64,000 bases of DNA from Bradyrhizobium amphicarpaeae (GCF_002266435.3 NZ_CP029426.2:1022001-1086000), one strand, 5' to 3'; positions 1 to 13,477 are shown, counted from the stretch's first letter. Notes: generated from the sequence alone by a model not told the origin. Numbers and translations: made by a program.

Positions 1-53
1 GTTGCAGAATTAGCGAGGCGCGCATTCAATGCGCCAAGCCGGGCCTTTTCGGC

Positions 54-95
54 AGTCATCCCGGGCTTGCGCCAAGTGGCCGCCCCGGAATGACA
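54..95. repeat. partial palindromic repeat, family B-like fragment
   Basis: A short piece with the edges gtcatcccgggctt and gccccggaatgac matches the outer arms of the longer palindromes at 47671-47776 and 56717-56824. It lies just downstream of gltD and may contribute a 3' hairpin. No gene is seen in bases 1-99. Confidence 0.4.
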
Positions 96-99
96 GAAC

Positions 100-1551
100 C
101 TACCGCGGCAGATCCGTCTTCCCCATCAAAAACGTATCGATCGACCGTGCACACAGCCGGCCCTCGCGGATCGCCCACACCACCAGCGACTGGCCGCGGC
201 GCATGTCGCCGGCGGCGAACACGTTCGGACGCGAGGTCTGGTAGTCCAGCGTGTTGGCCTTGACGTTGCCGCGCGGGTCGAGCTCGACCGCGAGCTGCTT
301 GAGCAGGCCCTCGTGCACGGGATGCACGAAGCCCATGGCGAGCAGGACGAGGTCGGCATCGAGCTCGAACTCGGTGCCGGCGATCGGCTTGAACTTGTCG
401 TCGACGTGGACGCAGTGCAGCTTCTTGACCTTTCCGTTCTCACCGGAAAACTTCTGCGTCAGCACGGCGAATTCGCGCACGGCGCCTTCGGCCTGGCTGG
501 AGGACGTCCGCATCTTCAGCGGCCAGTTCGGCCAGGTCAGGCCCTTGTCCTCGCGCTCGGGTGGAGCGGGCATGATCTCGAGCTGGGTCACCGACAGCGC
601 GCCCTGGCGCAGCGAGGTGCCGATGCAGTCGCTTCCGGTGTCGCCGCCGCCGATGACGACGACGTGCTTGCCGCCGGCCAGGATCTCCTGGACGCCGCCG
701 AGCGGCTCCTCGGAGACACGGCGGTTCTGCTGCGGCAGGAAGTCCATGGCGTAGTGGATGCCCTGGAGCTCGCGGCCGGGAATCGGCAGGTCGCGGGGGG
801 CTTCCGCGCCGCCGGTCAGCGCCACCGCGTCATATGCGTTGAGCATCTCGCGCGGATCGACATTGCCCTCAGTGCCGACATGGCTGTTGTAGTGGAAGGT
901 GACGCCTTCGCCTTCCATCTGCGCAACACGGCGGTCGATGACGCCCTTCTCCATCTTGAAGTCGGGAATGCCGTAACGCAGCAGGCCGCCGGCCTTGGCG
1001 TATTTCTCGAACAGGTGCACGTCGTGGCCGGCGCGCGCCAGCTGCTGGGCGCAGGCCATGCCGGCCGGGCCCGAGCCGATCACCGCGACCTTCTTGCCGG
1101 TCTTGTGCGCGGCGATCTCGGGCTTGAGCCAGCCATTGTCCCAGGCGCGGTCCACGATCGCGCATTCGATGGTCTTGATGGTGACGGGGTTGTCGTCGAT
1201 GTTGAGCGTGCAGGACGCTTCGCAGGGCGCCGGACAGATACGTCCCGTGAACTCAGGGAAATTGTTGGTCGAGTGCAAATTGCGCGAGGCTTCTTCCCAA
1301 TTGCCCTGATAGACGAGGTCGTTCCAGTCGGGGATCTGGTTGTTGACCGGGCAGCCGGGCGTGCCGGGCGAGACCGATCCGGTGCCGTGGCAATAGGGAA
1401 TGCCGCAATTCATGCAGCGCGCGGCCTGGTCGCGCGTTTCCTTTTCGGACAAGGGAACGACGAACTCTTTGTAATGCTTCACGCGCTCGGCGACCGGGGT
1501 GTACTTGCGGTCGTGCCGTTCGATTTCGAGAAAACCCGTGATCTTGCCCAT
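100..1551 (-). CDS. gltD: glutamate synthase (NADPH) small subunit GltD
   Basis: A 483-aa protein of typical GltD length. It oxidises NADPH and passes electrons through FAD and Fe-S clusters to GltB, which makes two glutamates from glutamine and 2-oxoglutarate. Visible features are the N-terminal cysteine clusters (CMNCGIPYC around residues 46-54, then Cys106/110/114), a first dinucleotide fold with GSGPAG near 159-164, and a second nucleotide fold with [12 protein letters not shown]. The ATG at 1551 is chosen because the family N-terminus ([15 protein letters not shown]) starts there; the longer open frame upstream runs through the repeat and out-of-frame gltB. It lies 143 bp downstream of gltB, with a palindromic repeat between them. 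Confidence 0.97.
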   Translation of the reverse strand: MGKITGFLEIERHDRKYTPVAERVKHYKEFVVPLSEKETRDQAARCMNCGIPYCHGTGSVSPGTPGCPVNNQIPDWNDLVYQGNWEEASRNLHSTNNFPEFTGRICPAPCEASCTLNIDDNPVTIKTIECAIVDRAWDNGWLKPEIAAHKTGKKVAVIGSGPAGMACAQQLARAGHDVHLFEKYAKAGGLLRYGIPDFKMEKGVIDRRVAQMEGEGVTFHYNSHVGTEGNVDPREMLNAYDAVALTGGAEAPRDLPIPGRELQGIHYAMDFLPQQNRRVSEEPLGGVQEILAGGKHVVVIGGGDTGSDCIGTSLRQGALSVTQLEIMPAPPEREDKGLTWPNWPLKMRTSSSQAEGAVREFAVLTQKFSGENGKVKKLHCVHVDDKFKPIAGTEFELDADLVLLAMGFVHPVHEGLLKQLAVELDPRGNVKANTLDYQTSRPNVFAAGDMRRGQSLVVWAIREGRLCARSIDTFLMGKTDLPR

Positions 1552-1595
1552 TAAACCCGAAGTCCCTGCCGCTTGGTCGTTTGTTGCTTCCCCAC

Positions 1596-1681
1596 CGTCA
1601 TTGCGAGGAGCGAAGCGACGAAGCAATCCAGTCTGCTGCCGAGGAGAAGGTCTGGATTGCTTCGCTGCGCTCGCAATGACG
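1596..1681. repeat. palindromic intergenic repeat, family A copy 1
   Basis: An inverted repeat with arms cgtcattgcgaggagcg ... cgctcgcaatgacg and internal arms gaagcaatccag ... ctggattgcttc. It can form a long hairpin. Two further copies lie at 10468-10554 and 50262-50346. It fills the gltB-gltD gap, where it may affect mRNA stability or the ratio of the two subunits. Confidence 0.9.
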
Positions 1682-1694
1682 GGCGTTGATAGTC

Positions 1695-6440
<4,746 letters not shown>

Positions 6441-6931
6441 TGTTCCAATCCTCTCCATGCGGCAAGCTGCCTCACCGCCACCTTCGGCGCACCTTGGGCG
6501 TTCCGCGGCACCCGCCTCTGGGTCACCGCTCGTCCGCTGCGAGCCGCATTTTCTTAAATTCAGGCCTAGGCGTTCTTCGTCCCCGAGAACGGCTTTGCCT
6601 GTTGCCTTATGGTGCTCGAGAGCACCGACTTTCGTTGCAATCCCTATGCCGGAACCGCAAGCAAAATTGAGACAGTCTTCCTGTCCTAACCGTCACCTTG
6701 CCAAATTTTTGTCTATCACACAAGCGCTCGGAAGTCCCGATTCCCGATTTGTCAATCGATCGCTTTCCGAAAGTTGCGCAGCCCCTGTTTTGAAGCAAAC
6801 GCGCCCTGATCCGGCCCTGTGGGCGCCGAAATCCCGAATGAAGCTTCAGATCAACCCTTCGAAAGGCGCGCCACGCCACAAGAAGCGAAAGAGCGCGAGG
6901 CCTTCGGGGGTCTGACAGGAGCGTGTCGATC
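6441..6931. other. intergenic region, gltB promoter side
   Basis: 491 bp between the divergent gltB and the gene at 6932. The open frames here have no recognisable protein features, and I call no gene. At 6611-6626 there is an inverted repeat, ggtgctc-ga-gagcacc, a possible operator; its arms are in the opposite order to an NtrC site, so I do not name it. The stretch around 6660-6760 is AT-richer than its surroundings, as expected of promoter DNA. Confidence 0.5.
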
Positions 6932-7738
6932 ATGAAGTTTTTCACAGGATGTGTGGCTGCTGCCACGCTGGTGCTCGCCGTCAGCGCCGGGCACAGGCAG
7001 GTTTTGGCGCAAGTTCCCGCGAACGGTATCGCGAGAGGGGCGGTGATCCCTGTGTCGGATTTCGACGGACCCTATGCGCCGGGGTATGCCGCCCCGCCAA
7101 TGCGGCCGCGTTACGGCCAAGGCTACAATCAAGGATACGGTTACAACCAAGACTACGGTTACAACTATGGCTACGACGAACGCGGCCCGGCGTTGCTGCC
7201 GTCGACAGAGGTGTACGCGGTCTTGCGCGAAAGCGGCTTCTCGCCGCTCGGCATCCCGCGCCTGCGCGGCAGCGTCTACACCATCGCGGTGATCGACCGT
7301 CGCGGCGACGACGGCCGGCTCGTCATCGATGCCCGCGACGGGCGGATCATCCGTTTCATGCCGGCCGCCGACGCCTACGGCATGGCCCCCGCCGTCGAGG
7401 AGCCCGCAATCGGATCCTATGGTCCGCAAAGCGCGCTGCCGCCCCCGACCGTGATCCGCAGCGGGCCGCCTCGCCCGCCGGCCTTGATCCCGCACGTGGC
7501 CAGCCGCACCGTGCCGCTGCCCAGGGCCGCCCCGCCGCGCGGGCAGACGCCGGTCGCGGTCAAGCCGGCCGAGCCGGTGACCCAACAGGCTCAGGCACCG
7601 ACGGCACAATCTGCGCAGCAGGCCGCGACGGCGGCGGCCAAGCCGGCCGAGGCCGCCGCGTCGACAGTCGGGCAGGCCAGGTCTGCTCCAGCGATCCTGC
7701 CGACGCAGGAGATGCCGGCAGTTCAGGGGCTGGATTAG
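6932..7738 (+). CDS. secreted low-complexity protein of unknown function
   Basis: A 268-aa protein with a Sec signal peptide (about residues 1-27, hydrophobic core CVAAATLVLAVSA, AxA-type site). Residues 61-81 are a Tyr/Gly/Asn/Gln-rich stretch built from YNQGYGYNQDYGYNYG-like steps. Residues 92-144 look like a PepSY-type alpha/beta unit (VYAVLRESGFSPLG... VIDARDGRIIRF), and the rest is Pro/Ala-rich and probably disordered. ATG 6932 is preferred over GTG 6923 because caggag ends ten bases before it. Export to the periplasm or cell surface is inferred. No enzymatic motif is seen. Confidence 0.75.
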   Translation: MKFFTGCVAAATLVLAVSAGHRQVLAQVPANGIARGAVIPVSDFDGPYAPGYAAPPMRPRYGQGYNQGYGYNQDYGYNYGYDERGPALLPSTEVYAVLRESGFSPLGIPRLRGSVYTIAVIDRRGDDGRLVIDARDGRIIRFMPAADAYGMAPAVEEPAIGSYGPQSALPPPTVIRSGPPRPPALIPHVASRTVPLPRAAPPRGQTPVAVKPAEPVTQQAQAPTAQSAQQAATAAAKPAEAAASTVGQARSAPAILPTQEMPAVQGLD

Positions 7739-7779
7739 CGATGGGGGCTTGATGCGAAGGCACCAGCGCCACCCACGCT

Positions 7780-7816
7780 GTCGTCCCTGCGAACTCACGC
7801 GAAGGCGGGGACGACG
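7780..7816. repeat. short imperfect palindrome (tcgtccctgcg ... ggggacga)
   Basis: Inverted arms gtcgtccctgc and ggggacgac flank a short loop in the gap after the secreted protein. It resembles a degenerate copy of a dispersed intergenic palindrome, but no second copy was found in this window. Confidence 0.45.
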
Positions 7817-7845
7817 TCGGTGAGAGCAATGAACTCAACAAATAG

Positions 7846-7873
7846 ACGCCTGAGAATGCTCAGGCGCCTTTGT
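7846..7873. terminator. bidirectional intrinsic terminator-like hairpin
   Basis: The stem cgcctgag / ctcaggcg has an aatg loop and is followed by cctttgtt on the plus strand and tctatttgtt on the minus strand. It sits between the convergent ends of the genes at 6932-7738 and 7891-8661 and could serve both. Confidence 0.65.
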
Positions 7874-7890
7874 TGCACGAGGCGATCGCC

Positions 7891-8661
7891 TCAGCTCCGT
7901 GGATACCCCGCCGCCTCCAGGATCAAATTCGCGACCTCCCTCGGATGCGACACCAGCGAGAGGTGGCCGGCATCGAGCTCGACGGTGGTCGCGTTCATCC
8001 GCTTGGCGAGGAAGCGTTCGAGATCGGGATTGATGGTGTAGTCGTTCTTCGACACCGCGTACCAGCTCGGCCTCGAATGCCATGCCGCCTCCGTGGTGCG
8101 GCCGGCGAAGATCGCGGCCGCGGTCGGCCATTGCACGGCATAGAGCTCCCTGGCCTGCTCCGGCTTCACGCCATTGGCAAAGTATTTCAGGAAAGCCTCT
8201 TCCGAGAGTTTTGTGTAGCCGTCGCGCTCGACGATGCCGGCGCGCGCGGGCCCCGTAGGGAATTGCTTCGACAGCGCGACGAAATCCTCGTTCGCATCCG
8301 GCGCGCGTGCGGCGACATAGACGAGGCCGGTCACTTTCGGGTCGGTGCCGACCTGGCTGATCACGGTGCCGCCCCAGGAATGCGCGACCAGCACCGTCGG
8401 CCCGTCCTGCTCTGCCAGCGCGCGCCTGGTCGCCTCGACGGAGTCCGCAAGCGACGACAGCGGATTCTGCACGGCAGTCACTTGAAGGCCTGCAGCCTGG
8501 AGGATCGGGATCACCCCCGACCAGCTCGAGCCATCGGCCCAGGCGCCATGCACCAGCACGACGTTCTTAGCCTTCACCGTCTGCGGTGTCTGCGCATGGG
8601 CAAAACTGATAGGTGCCGTCAGAAGGCTCGCGGCGACCAAAAAGCTGCGCCAGAAAGTCAT
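7891..8661 (-). CDS. secreted alpha/beta hydrolase
   Basis: A 256-aa alpha/beta-hydrolase-fold protein with an N-terminal signal peptide ending near SFAHAQ, so it is probably periplasmic. It shows the early LVHGAW oxyanion-region motif, the nucleophile elbow AHSWGG and a late catalytic His in DAGHLS. This subgroup (EstC/salicylate-esterase-like small hydrolases) has varied, often unknown substrates. ATG 8661 is chosen because GGAGAA stands seven bases before it; the 12-residue upstream extension is charged and unlike a signal peptide. It is transcribed alone, towards a hairpin at 7846-7873. Confidence 0.85.
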   Translation of the reverse strand: MTFWRSFLVAASLLTAPISFAHAQTPQTVKAKNVVLVHGAWADGSSWSGVIPILQAAGLQVTAVQNPLSSLADSVEATRRALAEQDGPTVLVAHSWGGTVISQVGTDPKVTGLVYVAARAPDANEDFVALSKQFPTGPARAGIVERDGYTKLSEEAFLKYFANGVKPEQARELYAVQWPTAAAIFAGRTTEAAWHSRPSWYAVSKNDYTINPDLERFLAKRMNATTVELDAGHLSLVSHPREVANLILEAAGYPRS

Positions 8662-8757
8662 GATCGTTCTCCGTCTTGTTTTGGGTTCGATGCCCAAAGG
8701 ACGGAGCGCGCCGCGGCGAAGTTACGTCTCCTCACCGCCCTGTGATGCGGCGCAAAT

Positions 8758-8787
8758 AAAAACGCCCCGGGGCACCGGGGCGTTTTC
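8758..8787 (-). terminator. intrinsic terminator of the hsp20 gene
   Basis: A perfect stem, aaaacgccccgg / ccggggcgtttt, is followed on the minus strand by tttttattt. It lies 24 bp past the stop codon of the small heat-shock gene. Confidence 0.85.
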
Positions 8788-8810
8788 ATAACCTGGAAGT
8801 ACCGCGTGAT

Positions 8811-9281
8811 TTATGCGGCGGCTTGCGCGGCCGAGTTCTCGATCACCTGCGGCTTCGCGCCGGTGTTGATCGCGATCTGGCGCGGCTTCTTCGCCTCGGG
8901 AATCTCGCGGACGAGGTCGACGTGGAGCAGCCCGTTCTCGAGCGAGGCGTCTTTCACCTGCACGAAGTCGGCGAGCTGGAAGGCACGTTCGAACGCCCGC
9001 GCGGCGATGCCGCGGTACAGCACCTCGGCCTTGCTGTTCTCGTTGGCGACCTTTTCGCCCTTGATCGTCAGCGTGTTCTCTTTCGCGACGATGGAGAGCT
9101 CATCCCTGGCGAAGCCCGAAACCGCAACGGTGATGCGGTAGGCGTTCTCGCCGGTACGCTCGATGTTGTAGGGGGGGTATCCGGGGCTGGCGCCGTCAGA
9201 ACCGGCCTGGTCGAGCAGGCTGAAAAGGCGGTCGAAGCCGACGGTGGAACGATAGAAGGGGGTGAGATCGTAGCTACGCAT
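8811..9281 (-). CDS. hspA: small heat-shock protein, Hsp20 family
   Basis: A 156-aa Hsp20/IbpA-type ATP-independent holdase that keeps unfolding proteins soluble. The N-terminus MRSYDLTPFYRSTVGFDRLF is typical of rhizobial class A sHsps. The alpha-crystallin domain covers about residues 35-130, with VSGFARDELSI and the late ENGLLHVDL motif. The start at 9281 has ggagga seven bases upstream. An open frame continues through the leader in the same phase, but that sequence holds the thermometer and promoter described below. The symbol follows Bradyrhizobium usage; the exact paralogue letter cannot be told from sequence alone. Confidence 0.95.
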   Translation of the reverse strand: MRSYDLTPFYRSTVGFDRLFSLLDQAGSDGASPGYPPYNIERTGENAYRITVAVSGFARDELSIVAKENTLTIKGEKVANENSKAEVLYRGIAARAFERAFQLADFVQVKDASLENGLLHVDLVREIPEAKKPRQIAINTGAKPQVIENSAAQAAA

Positions 9282-9395
9282 GGTCAAGTCCTCCATTGAG
9301 CGACTGTTGGGTAACCCGCCCGCCAATCGGGCCGGGCTTTCGTCTGTGTGCAGCCTGATGTTCCGGTTCCGAAACACTGGTAGCGGCCTGCACGA
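9282..9395 (-). promoter_or_regulatory. ROSE-type RNA thermometer in the hsp20 5' UTR
   Basis: Directly before the start codon, the RNA (minus strand of 9287-9305) folds as AGUC-(G)-CUC, loop AAUG, GAG-GACU. Seven base pairs with a single bulged G cover the GGAGGA ribosome site. The bulged G lies in UCGCU, matching the U(U/C)GCU signature of ROSE elements. A GC-rich hairpin lies upstream (gcccggcccg / cgggcgggt, about 9310-9335). The leader is about 113 nt if transcription starts just after the promoter at 9401-9428, a usual ROSE length. Heat melting of the final stem would free the ribosome site. Confidence 0.8.
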
Positions 9396-9400
9396 AAGTG

Positions 9401-9428
9401 ATATGGGTGAACCGAGACGGCGTTCAAG
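9401..9428 (-). promoter_or_regulatory. sigma-32 (RpoH)-like promoter of hsp20
   Basis: On the minus strand, CTTGAAC, 13 bases, then ACCCATAT. This differs by one base from the -10 consensus CCCCATNT and matches the CTTGAA -35 box, with proper spacing. The predicted start is near 9394. Confidence 0.75.
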
Positions 9429-9488
9429 AGGGCGGCAATGGCGCCTTTTCGGCGCTCCCGCCCCTTGATTTGCAGCCTTCTGCCCCCA

Positions 9489-10436
9489 ATGACGCTGGTC
9501 TCGATTCCGTCCAATCCCGTTCCCGAAGACGTCGTCAGCGGTACCATCAAGACGCCCGATGGCGCCGAGCTGCGCTTTGCGCGCTGGGCGCCGCCGGCGA
9601 ACCGCAAGGGCACCGTCTGCGTCTTCACCGGACGCAGCGAGCAGATCGAGAAATATTTCGAGACCGTGCGCGATCTGCGCGACCGCGGCTTTGCGGTGGC
9701 GATGATCGACTGGCGCGGGCAGGGCCATTCGTCGCGCCGGCTGCGCGACCCGCGCAAGGGCTATGTGCGCGATTTCTCCGATTTCGAGGTCGACGTGGAG
9801 GCCTTCGTGCAGCAGGTGGTGCTGCCCGATTGCCCGCCGCCGTTCTTCGCGCTGGCCCACTCCATGGGCGGCACGGTGATGCTGCGGGTGGCGCATGCGG
9901 GCAAGCGCTGGTTCGACCGCATGGTGTTGTCGGCGCCGATGATCGACCTGCCCGGCCGCACCACCTCGCTTCCGGTACGCGCGCTGCTCAAGACCATGCG
10001 CCTGCTCGGGCAGGGCGGCCGTTATGTCCCCGGCGGCAGCGACCGCCTCACCGGGCTCGATCCCTTCATCAACAATCCCGTGACCAGCGATCCGGTGCGC
10101 TACGCGCGCAATGCCGCGATCCTGGAGGAGGACCCGACGCTCGGGCTGGCATCACCGACGGTTGCCTGGGCCGATACCGCCTTCCGCGCGATGCACACCT
10201 TCAAGGGCATGAACTACCCCTCGCAGATCCGCCAGCCGATCCTGATGCTGGCAGCGTCCAACGACACCGTGGTCTCGACCGCGGCGATCGAGGAGTTCGC
10301 CTATCACTTGCGTGCCGGCTCCCACCTCGTGATCGCCGGCGCCAAGCACGAGATCCTGCAGGAGCAGGACCGCTACCGCTCCCAGTTCTGGGCCGCCTTC
10401 GACGCCTTCGTGCCGGGCACGCCGCTGTTCAAGTGA
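9489..10436 (+). CDS. alpha/beta hydrolase, lysophospholipase (PldB)-like
   Basis: A 315-aa soluble serine hydrolase of the Hydrolase_4/monoacylglycerol-lipase group. The nucleophile Ser125 lies in AHSMGG, the characteristic MIDWRGQGHS segment precedes it near 72-81, the acid is probably in LAASNDTVVS, and the catalytic His is in GAKHEILQE. Expected activity is on lysophospholipids or monoacylglycerols; the substrate is not proved by sequence. ATG 9489 begins the family-like region; an upstream in-frame codon at 9438 would add a Pro/Arg-rich 17-residue extension overlapping the divergent heat-shock promoter. No strong ribosome site is visible. Confidence 0.88.
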   Translation: MTLVSIPSNPVPEDVVSGTIKTPDGAELRFARWAPPANRKGTVCVFTGRSEQIEKYFETVRDLRDRGFAVAMIDWRGQGHSSRRLRDPRKGYVRDFSDFEVDVEAFVQQVVLPDCPPPFFALAHSMGGTVMLRVAHAGKRWFDRMVLSAPMIDLPGRTTSLPVRALLKTMRLLGQGGRYVPGGSDRLTGLDPFINNPVTSDPVRYARNAAILEEDPTLGLASPTVAWADTAFRAMHTFKGMNYPSQIRQPILMLAASNDTVVSTAAIEEFAYHLRAGSHLVIAGAKHEILQEQDRYRSQFWAAFDAFVPGTPLFK

Positions 10437-10467
10437 GGGGGCGATGACGAGCAGGATGCTCGTTCTC

Positions 10468-10554
10468 CGTCATTGCGAGGAGCTCTTGCGACGAAGCAAT
10501 CCAGGCTGCCTCCGCGGAGACAGTCTGGATTGCTTCGCTGCGCTCGCAATGACG
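10468..10554. repeat. palindromic intergenic repeat, family A copy 2
   Basis: Same arms as the element at 1596-1681 (cgtcattgcgaggag ... ctcgcaatgacg, with gacgaagcaatccag / ctggattgcttcg inside). It lies between the convergent hydrolase gene and the di-heme protein gene, where a hairpin could terminate or stabilise both messages. Confidence 0.9.
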
Positions 10555-10558
10555 GTGC

Positions 10559-13324
10559 TCACAGCGTCTTCAAATACTCGATCAGGTCGTAGCGCTCGTT
10601 ATCGTCCTTGAACATGCGGCCGATCACGCCGTCGCGCTTCGGCTCGCCTTCCTTGCGCTCGAAGGAATGGCCGAGCACGCTGTTGCCCTGGATCGGGTCC
10701 TTCTCCGACCCCGCCGAGAACTGCGTTTCGCCGGTCTTGCACGTCTCATCCGCGGTCACCGCAAAGCCGACGGTCACGGGATCATAGTCGCGGCGGCCCA
10801 TGCAGAATTTGGTTGGGCGCTCGCTCGCCGGCTTCAGCAGCCAATACAGCGAAGGTACCGAACCGTTATGCAGGTAAGGCGCCGTTGCCCAGATGCCGTT
10901 CAAAGGCCGCGCGCGATAGCGTGGGTCGGGCGCCGGATTGAGACAGTTCTTGCGCGCGAGATTCCATATCTTCGCCCGTTCGGCGTCCGGGACCTTCTCG
11001 TCGTCCATCCATTTGCGGGCGACGAGGTCGACCACCGTCATCAGGCCGAGCGCGTAGACCATCTCATTGGGCGATTTGCTCGCGGTCGGAATGTCGCATT
11101 GCCACCATGTCTGGAGATCGGCCGTATTCACCTTCAGGAAGCCGGGCACATCGACGATCCTGTTGCTGAGAACGAGGGATTGTTCGGGATCGGTGTTGAT
11201 CTCCTTGAGGGGAATCGTGACCGCGTTCAGCACCTTGCTGTCGCCGCTCGGCTCCCAATGCTTCGATGACCAGAAGGCTGGGGTGTCGATGGCCGGAAGG
11301 TGGCAGCCGGAGCACATCTCGGCGTAGATGGCGCGGCCGCGCTCGACGCGATCGGGCTTCAACCGCCATGCATCGCCGAGGATCTGCGAAGGCCATTTCG
11401 GCGCGAGCAGGCCGCCGAACTTCGGGCCGGCGGAAGGATCCGCAGGCTTGAACGGATCGGGGCCTCTCAGCATGTCCTCGATCCAGCCGAGTGTCCTGAT
11501 GTTCACGGAGGACCGCCACACCCGGTCCTCCGGATAGGCGTCGGACAGGTTGAGCAGCGCGGTCACGCCGAGCGCTTCGCCGGCGTTGCGGATCAACGGC
11601 TGCTCGATCGAGGCGTCGTATTGGGCGAATTTGAACCAGGGCACGGTCCAGATCGCGGGATAGCTGACCGGCGCGTCCTGGGCGTGCAGGTTCTTCTCGA
11701 AGCCCTTGATCCCGCTCAGCGCGAGATCCTGCGAGAACACCTGGTTGCCGATGCGATTGAGGGCATCGAGCCGGCCGAACCCTTCTTCCGTGTCCTGCTG
11801 CTGCCTGCCGTTCCAGGTCTTCTTGCCTTCAACCGTCTTTTGCTGGGTTTTCGCCCAGTCGATCAGGAACGTGCCGATCGCGCTGAGCTTCTGCTTGAGC
11901 GCAGCGCGGTCCGTCTTGCTGGCATCGGGGCCGAGCACGCGATCGGCAAAGCGCTGGAAGCGGAACGGGACATACAGCGTGTAGGCGATCGACAGGCCGG
12001 TCGAGAGCTCGAGCTTCTTCAGGTCAGTCATGGCCGGGCCGCCGTCGAAGCGCACGTCCACGCCCTGATAATGGATCTGGCCGGTGTGGCAGGCTGCGCA
12101 GGTCAGACCGATCTTGTCCTCCTCGCGACGCCCGGTCGCGGGATCGACGACGCCGGTCATCCGTGCGAAGCCGACCGGCAGGCCGTCGACGTTCTCCGCC
12201 GGCGTCCATCTGGTCGACCAGTCCGGCGCCTGCGTCGTCTCATAGACATTGGCGTAACCGAAGCGGCGCAGTGTCGTGGTGTCGGTCTGGATCGATTGCG
12301 GGCTCGGGATGAAGCCGAAGCGTTCGAGATAGGCACTCTCCTTGATCATGCCCGGCTTCGAGAACAGATGGAGGCGCGGCTGCTCCAGCGCCAAGAACCA
12401 TTCATAGGGCACCGGGAAGGTCGCGGTGCCCTGGCTGGCATGATGGAACCAGTGCCGGTCCTTCAGCGACCAGTTCTGCTCGAGCCAGAAGGCGGCCTTG
12501 GTCTCCGGGACCGCGGGCAAGGGCGGCGGCAAGAGATTTACGAGAATTCCCTTCTGCGGCAGCACGGCACGAACCTGATTGGGGAATTCGGCCACCGCGA
12601 CGAGGGTCACGAGGCCGATGGCGATCAGCAGGGCCGCAAGCTTGAGGGCGCCCCGCACCACGCGCTGGCAGGTCGACAGTATCGGTTGCGATACGAGCCG
12701 CTGGTTGATCCGCGCGGGGAGTTGCCGCTCATTGAACAGCGTGCGGACGTCGGCAACGCCGAGATAGCGATCCTCGCCCGTGCCTTTGCCGATGATCTTC
12801 AGGAGGATTGGCCATTCGAACTTCATCAGCAGCGGGTAGTACCAGCGCGCGGCGCTGCCGGCGCGCTTGAGGTTGTCGCGCATGAAGATTTCGATTTCCG
12901 AAGCGTTGAGGCCCGGCTCGGCGCCGCCGTTCGGATCGGTGTAAGTCCGGCCGAAACTCGCGAACCGGGCGATCTGGTCCTCGTTGACCTTGCCGTCGAC
13001 GCCGAGGATGCGGGAGCCGGCACCGCGCTTGTCCAGCGGGCCGCCGCGCAGCGCATCGAGCTGTGCGCCCGAAAAGATGCTTTTGAGGATGTGACCGAGA
13101 CCGTTGGCGATGAGCGCCACGCCGCGGACCTGAAGCCGGGCAGACGCCTTCTTCAGCCCGGTTTCGCCGGTCGCATTCGCGATCGTTTCCGACAGCTTGC
13201 CGAGTGGGACAGTGCCGCCGTCGACAAAGCCCTCGCCGACGAGGCCGCGCAGGAATGGGCAGGGATTGTTCGGCGAGACCTGGATCGAGGGGTCGAGCGG
13301 CGGCTTCGAAGCGGGGTCGTGCAT
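10559..13324 (-). CDS. membrane-anchored di-heme cytochrome, RoxA/cytochrome c peroxidase-like, with cytosolic N-domain
   Basis: 921 aa. Residues 1-215 form a soluble domain with no signal peptide (PCPFLRGLVGEGFVDGGTVP..., PLDKRGAGSRILGVDG...). A single transmembrane helix lies at about 226-246, and the remainder should be periplasmic. Two c-type heme sites are present, CAACH (409-413) and CSGCH (671-675). The later NGIWATAPYLHNGS segment is typical of the RoxA/MauG/di-heme peroxidase superfamily. RoxA proteins are normally secreted and near 700 aa, so this N-terminal extension is notable. The role could be peroxidase, oxygenase or an electron-transfer oxidase; the substrate is unknown. It is transcribed alone. 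Confidence 0.82.
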   Translation of the reverse strand: MHDPASKPPLDPSIQVSPNNPCPFLRGLVGEGFVDGGTVPLGKLSETIANATGETGLKKASARLQVRGVALIANGLGHILKSIFSGAQLDALRGGPLDKRGAGSRILGVDGKVNEDQIARFASFGRTYTDPNGGAEPGLNASEIEIFMRDNLKRAGSAARWYYPLLMKFEWPILLKIIGKGTGEDRYLGVADVRTLFNERQLPARINQRLVSQPILSTCQRVVRGALKLAALLIAIGLVTLVAVAEFPNQVRAVLPQKGILVNLLPPPLPAVPETKAAFWLEQNWSLKDRHWFHHASQGTATFPVPYEWFLALEQPRLHLFSKPGMIKESAYLERFGFIPSPQSIQTDTTTLRRFGYANVYETTQAPDWSTRWTPAENVDGLPVGFARMTGVVDPATGRREEDKIGLTCAACHTGQIHYQGVDVRFDGGPAMTDLKKLELSTGLSIAYTLYVPFRFQRFADRVLGPDASKTDRAALKQKLSAIGTFLIDWAKTQQKTVEGKKTWNGRQQQDTEEGFGRLDALNRIGNQVFSQDLALSGIKGFEKNLHAQDAPVSYPAIWTVPWFKFAQYDASIEQPLIRNAGEALGVTALLNLSDAYPEDRVWRSSVNIRTLGWIEDMLRGPDPFKPADPSAGPKFGGLLAPKWPSQILGDAWRLKPDRVERGRAIYAEMCSGCHLPAIDTPAFWSSKHWEPSGDSKVLNAVTIPLKEINTDPEQSLVLSNRIVDVPGFLKVNTADLQTWWQCDIPTASKSPNEMVYALGLMTVVDLVARKWMDDEKVPDAERAKIWNLARKNCLNPAPDPRYRARPLNGIWATAPYLHNGSVPSLYWLLKPASERPTKFCMGRRDYDPVTVGFAVTADETCKTGETQFSAGSEKDPIQGNSVLGHSFERKEGEPKRDGVIGRMFKDDNERYDLIEYLKTL

Positions 13325-13477
13325 GGCCCAAAATCCTGAAAACAGCGAATCGTGAAAAGAGGCGCCGATAAGGCGCGGAAAATCCTAACAAACCGACAGC
13401 GGACTATACTACTTCAGCGTGTGGCGAAGTGTGGTCCATTTCACTGTCCTGTCAACAAGAGCAGGTTCTTCCGGCCG

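Noticed and set aside
6611..6626. NtrC-binding site upstream of gltB
   Set aside because: The arm order (ggtgctc ... gagcacc) is the reverse of the NtrC consensus (gcacc ... ggtgc), so I list it only as an inverted repeat.
8811..9896. A 361-aa version of Hsp20
   Set aside because: The extra N-terminus is the ROSE leader, the heat-shock promoter and antisense of the neighbouring hydrolase.
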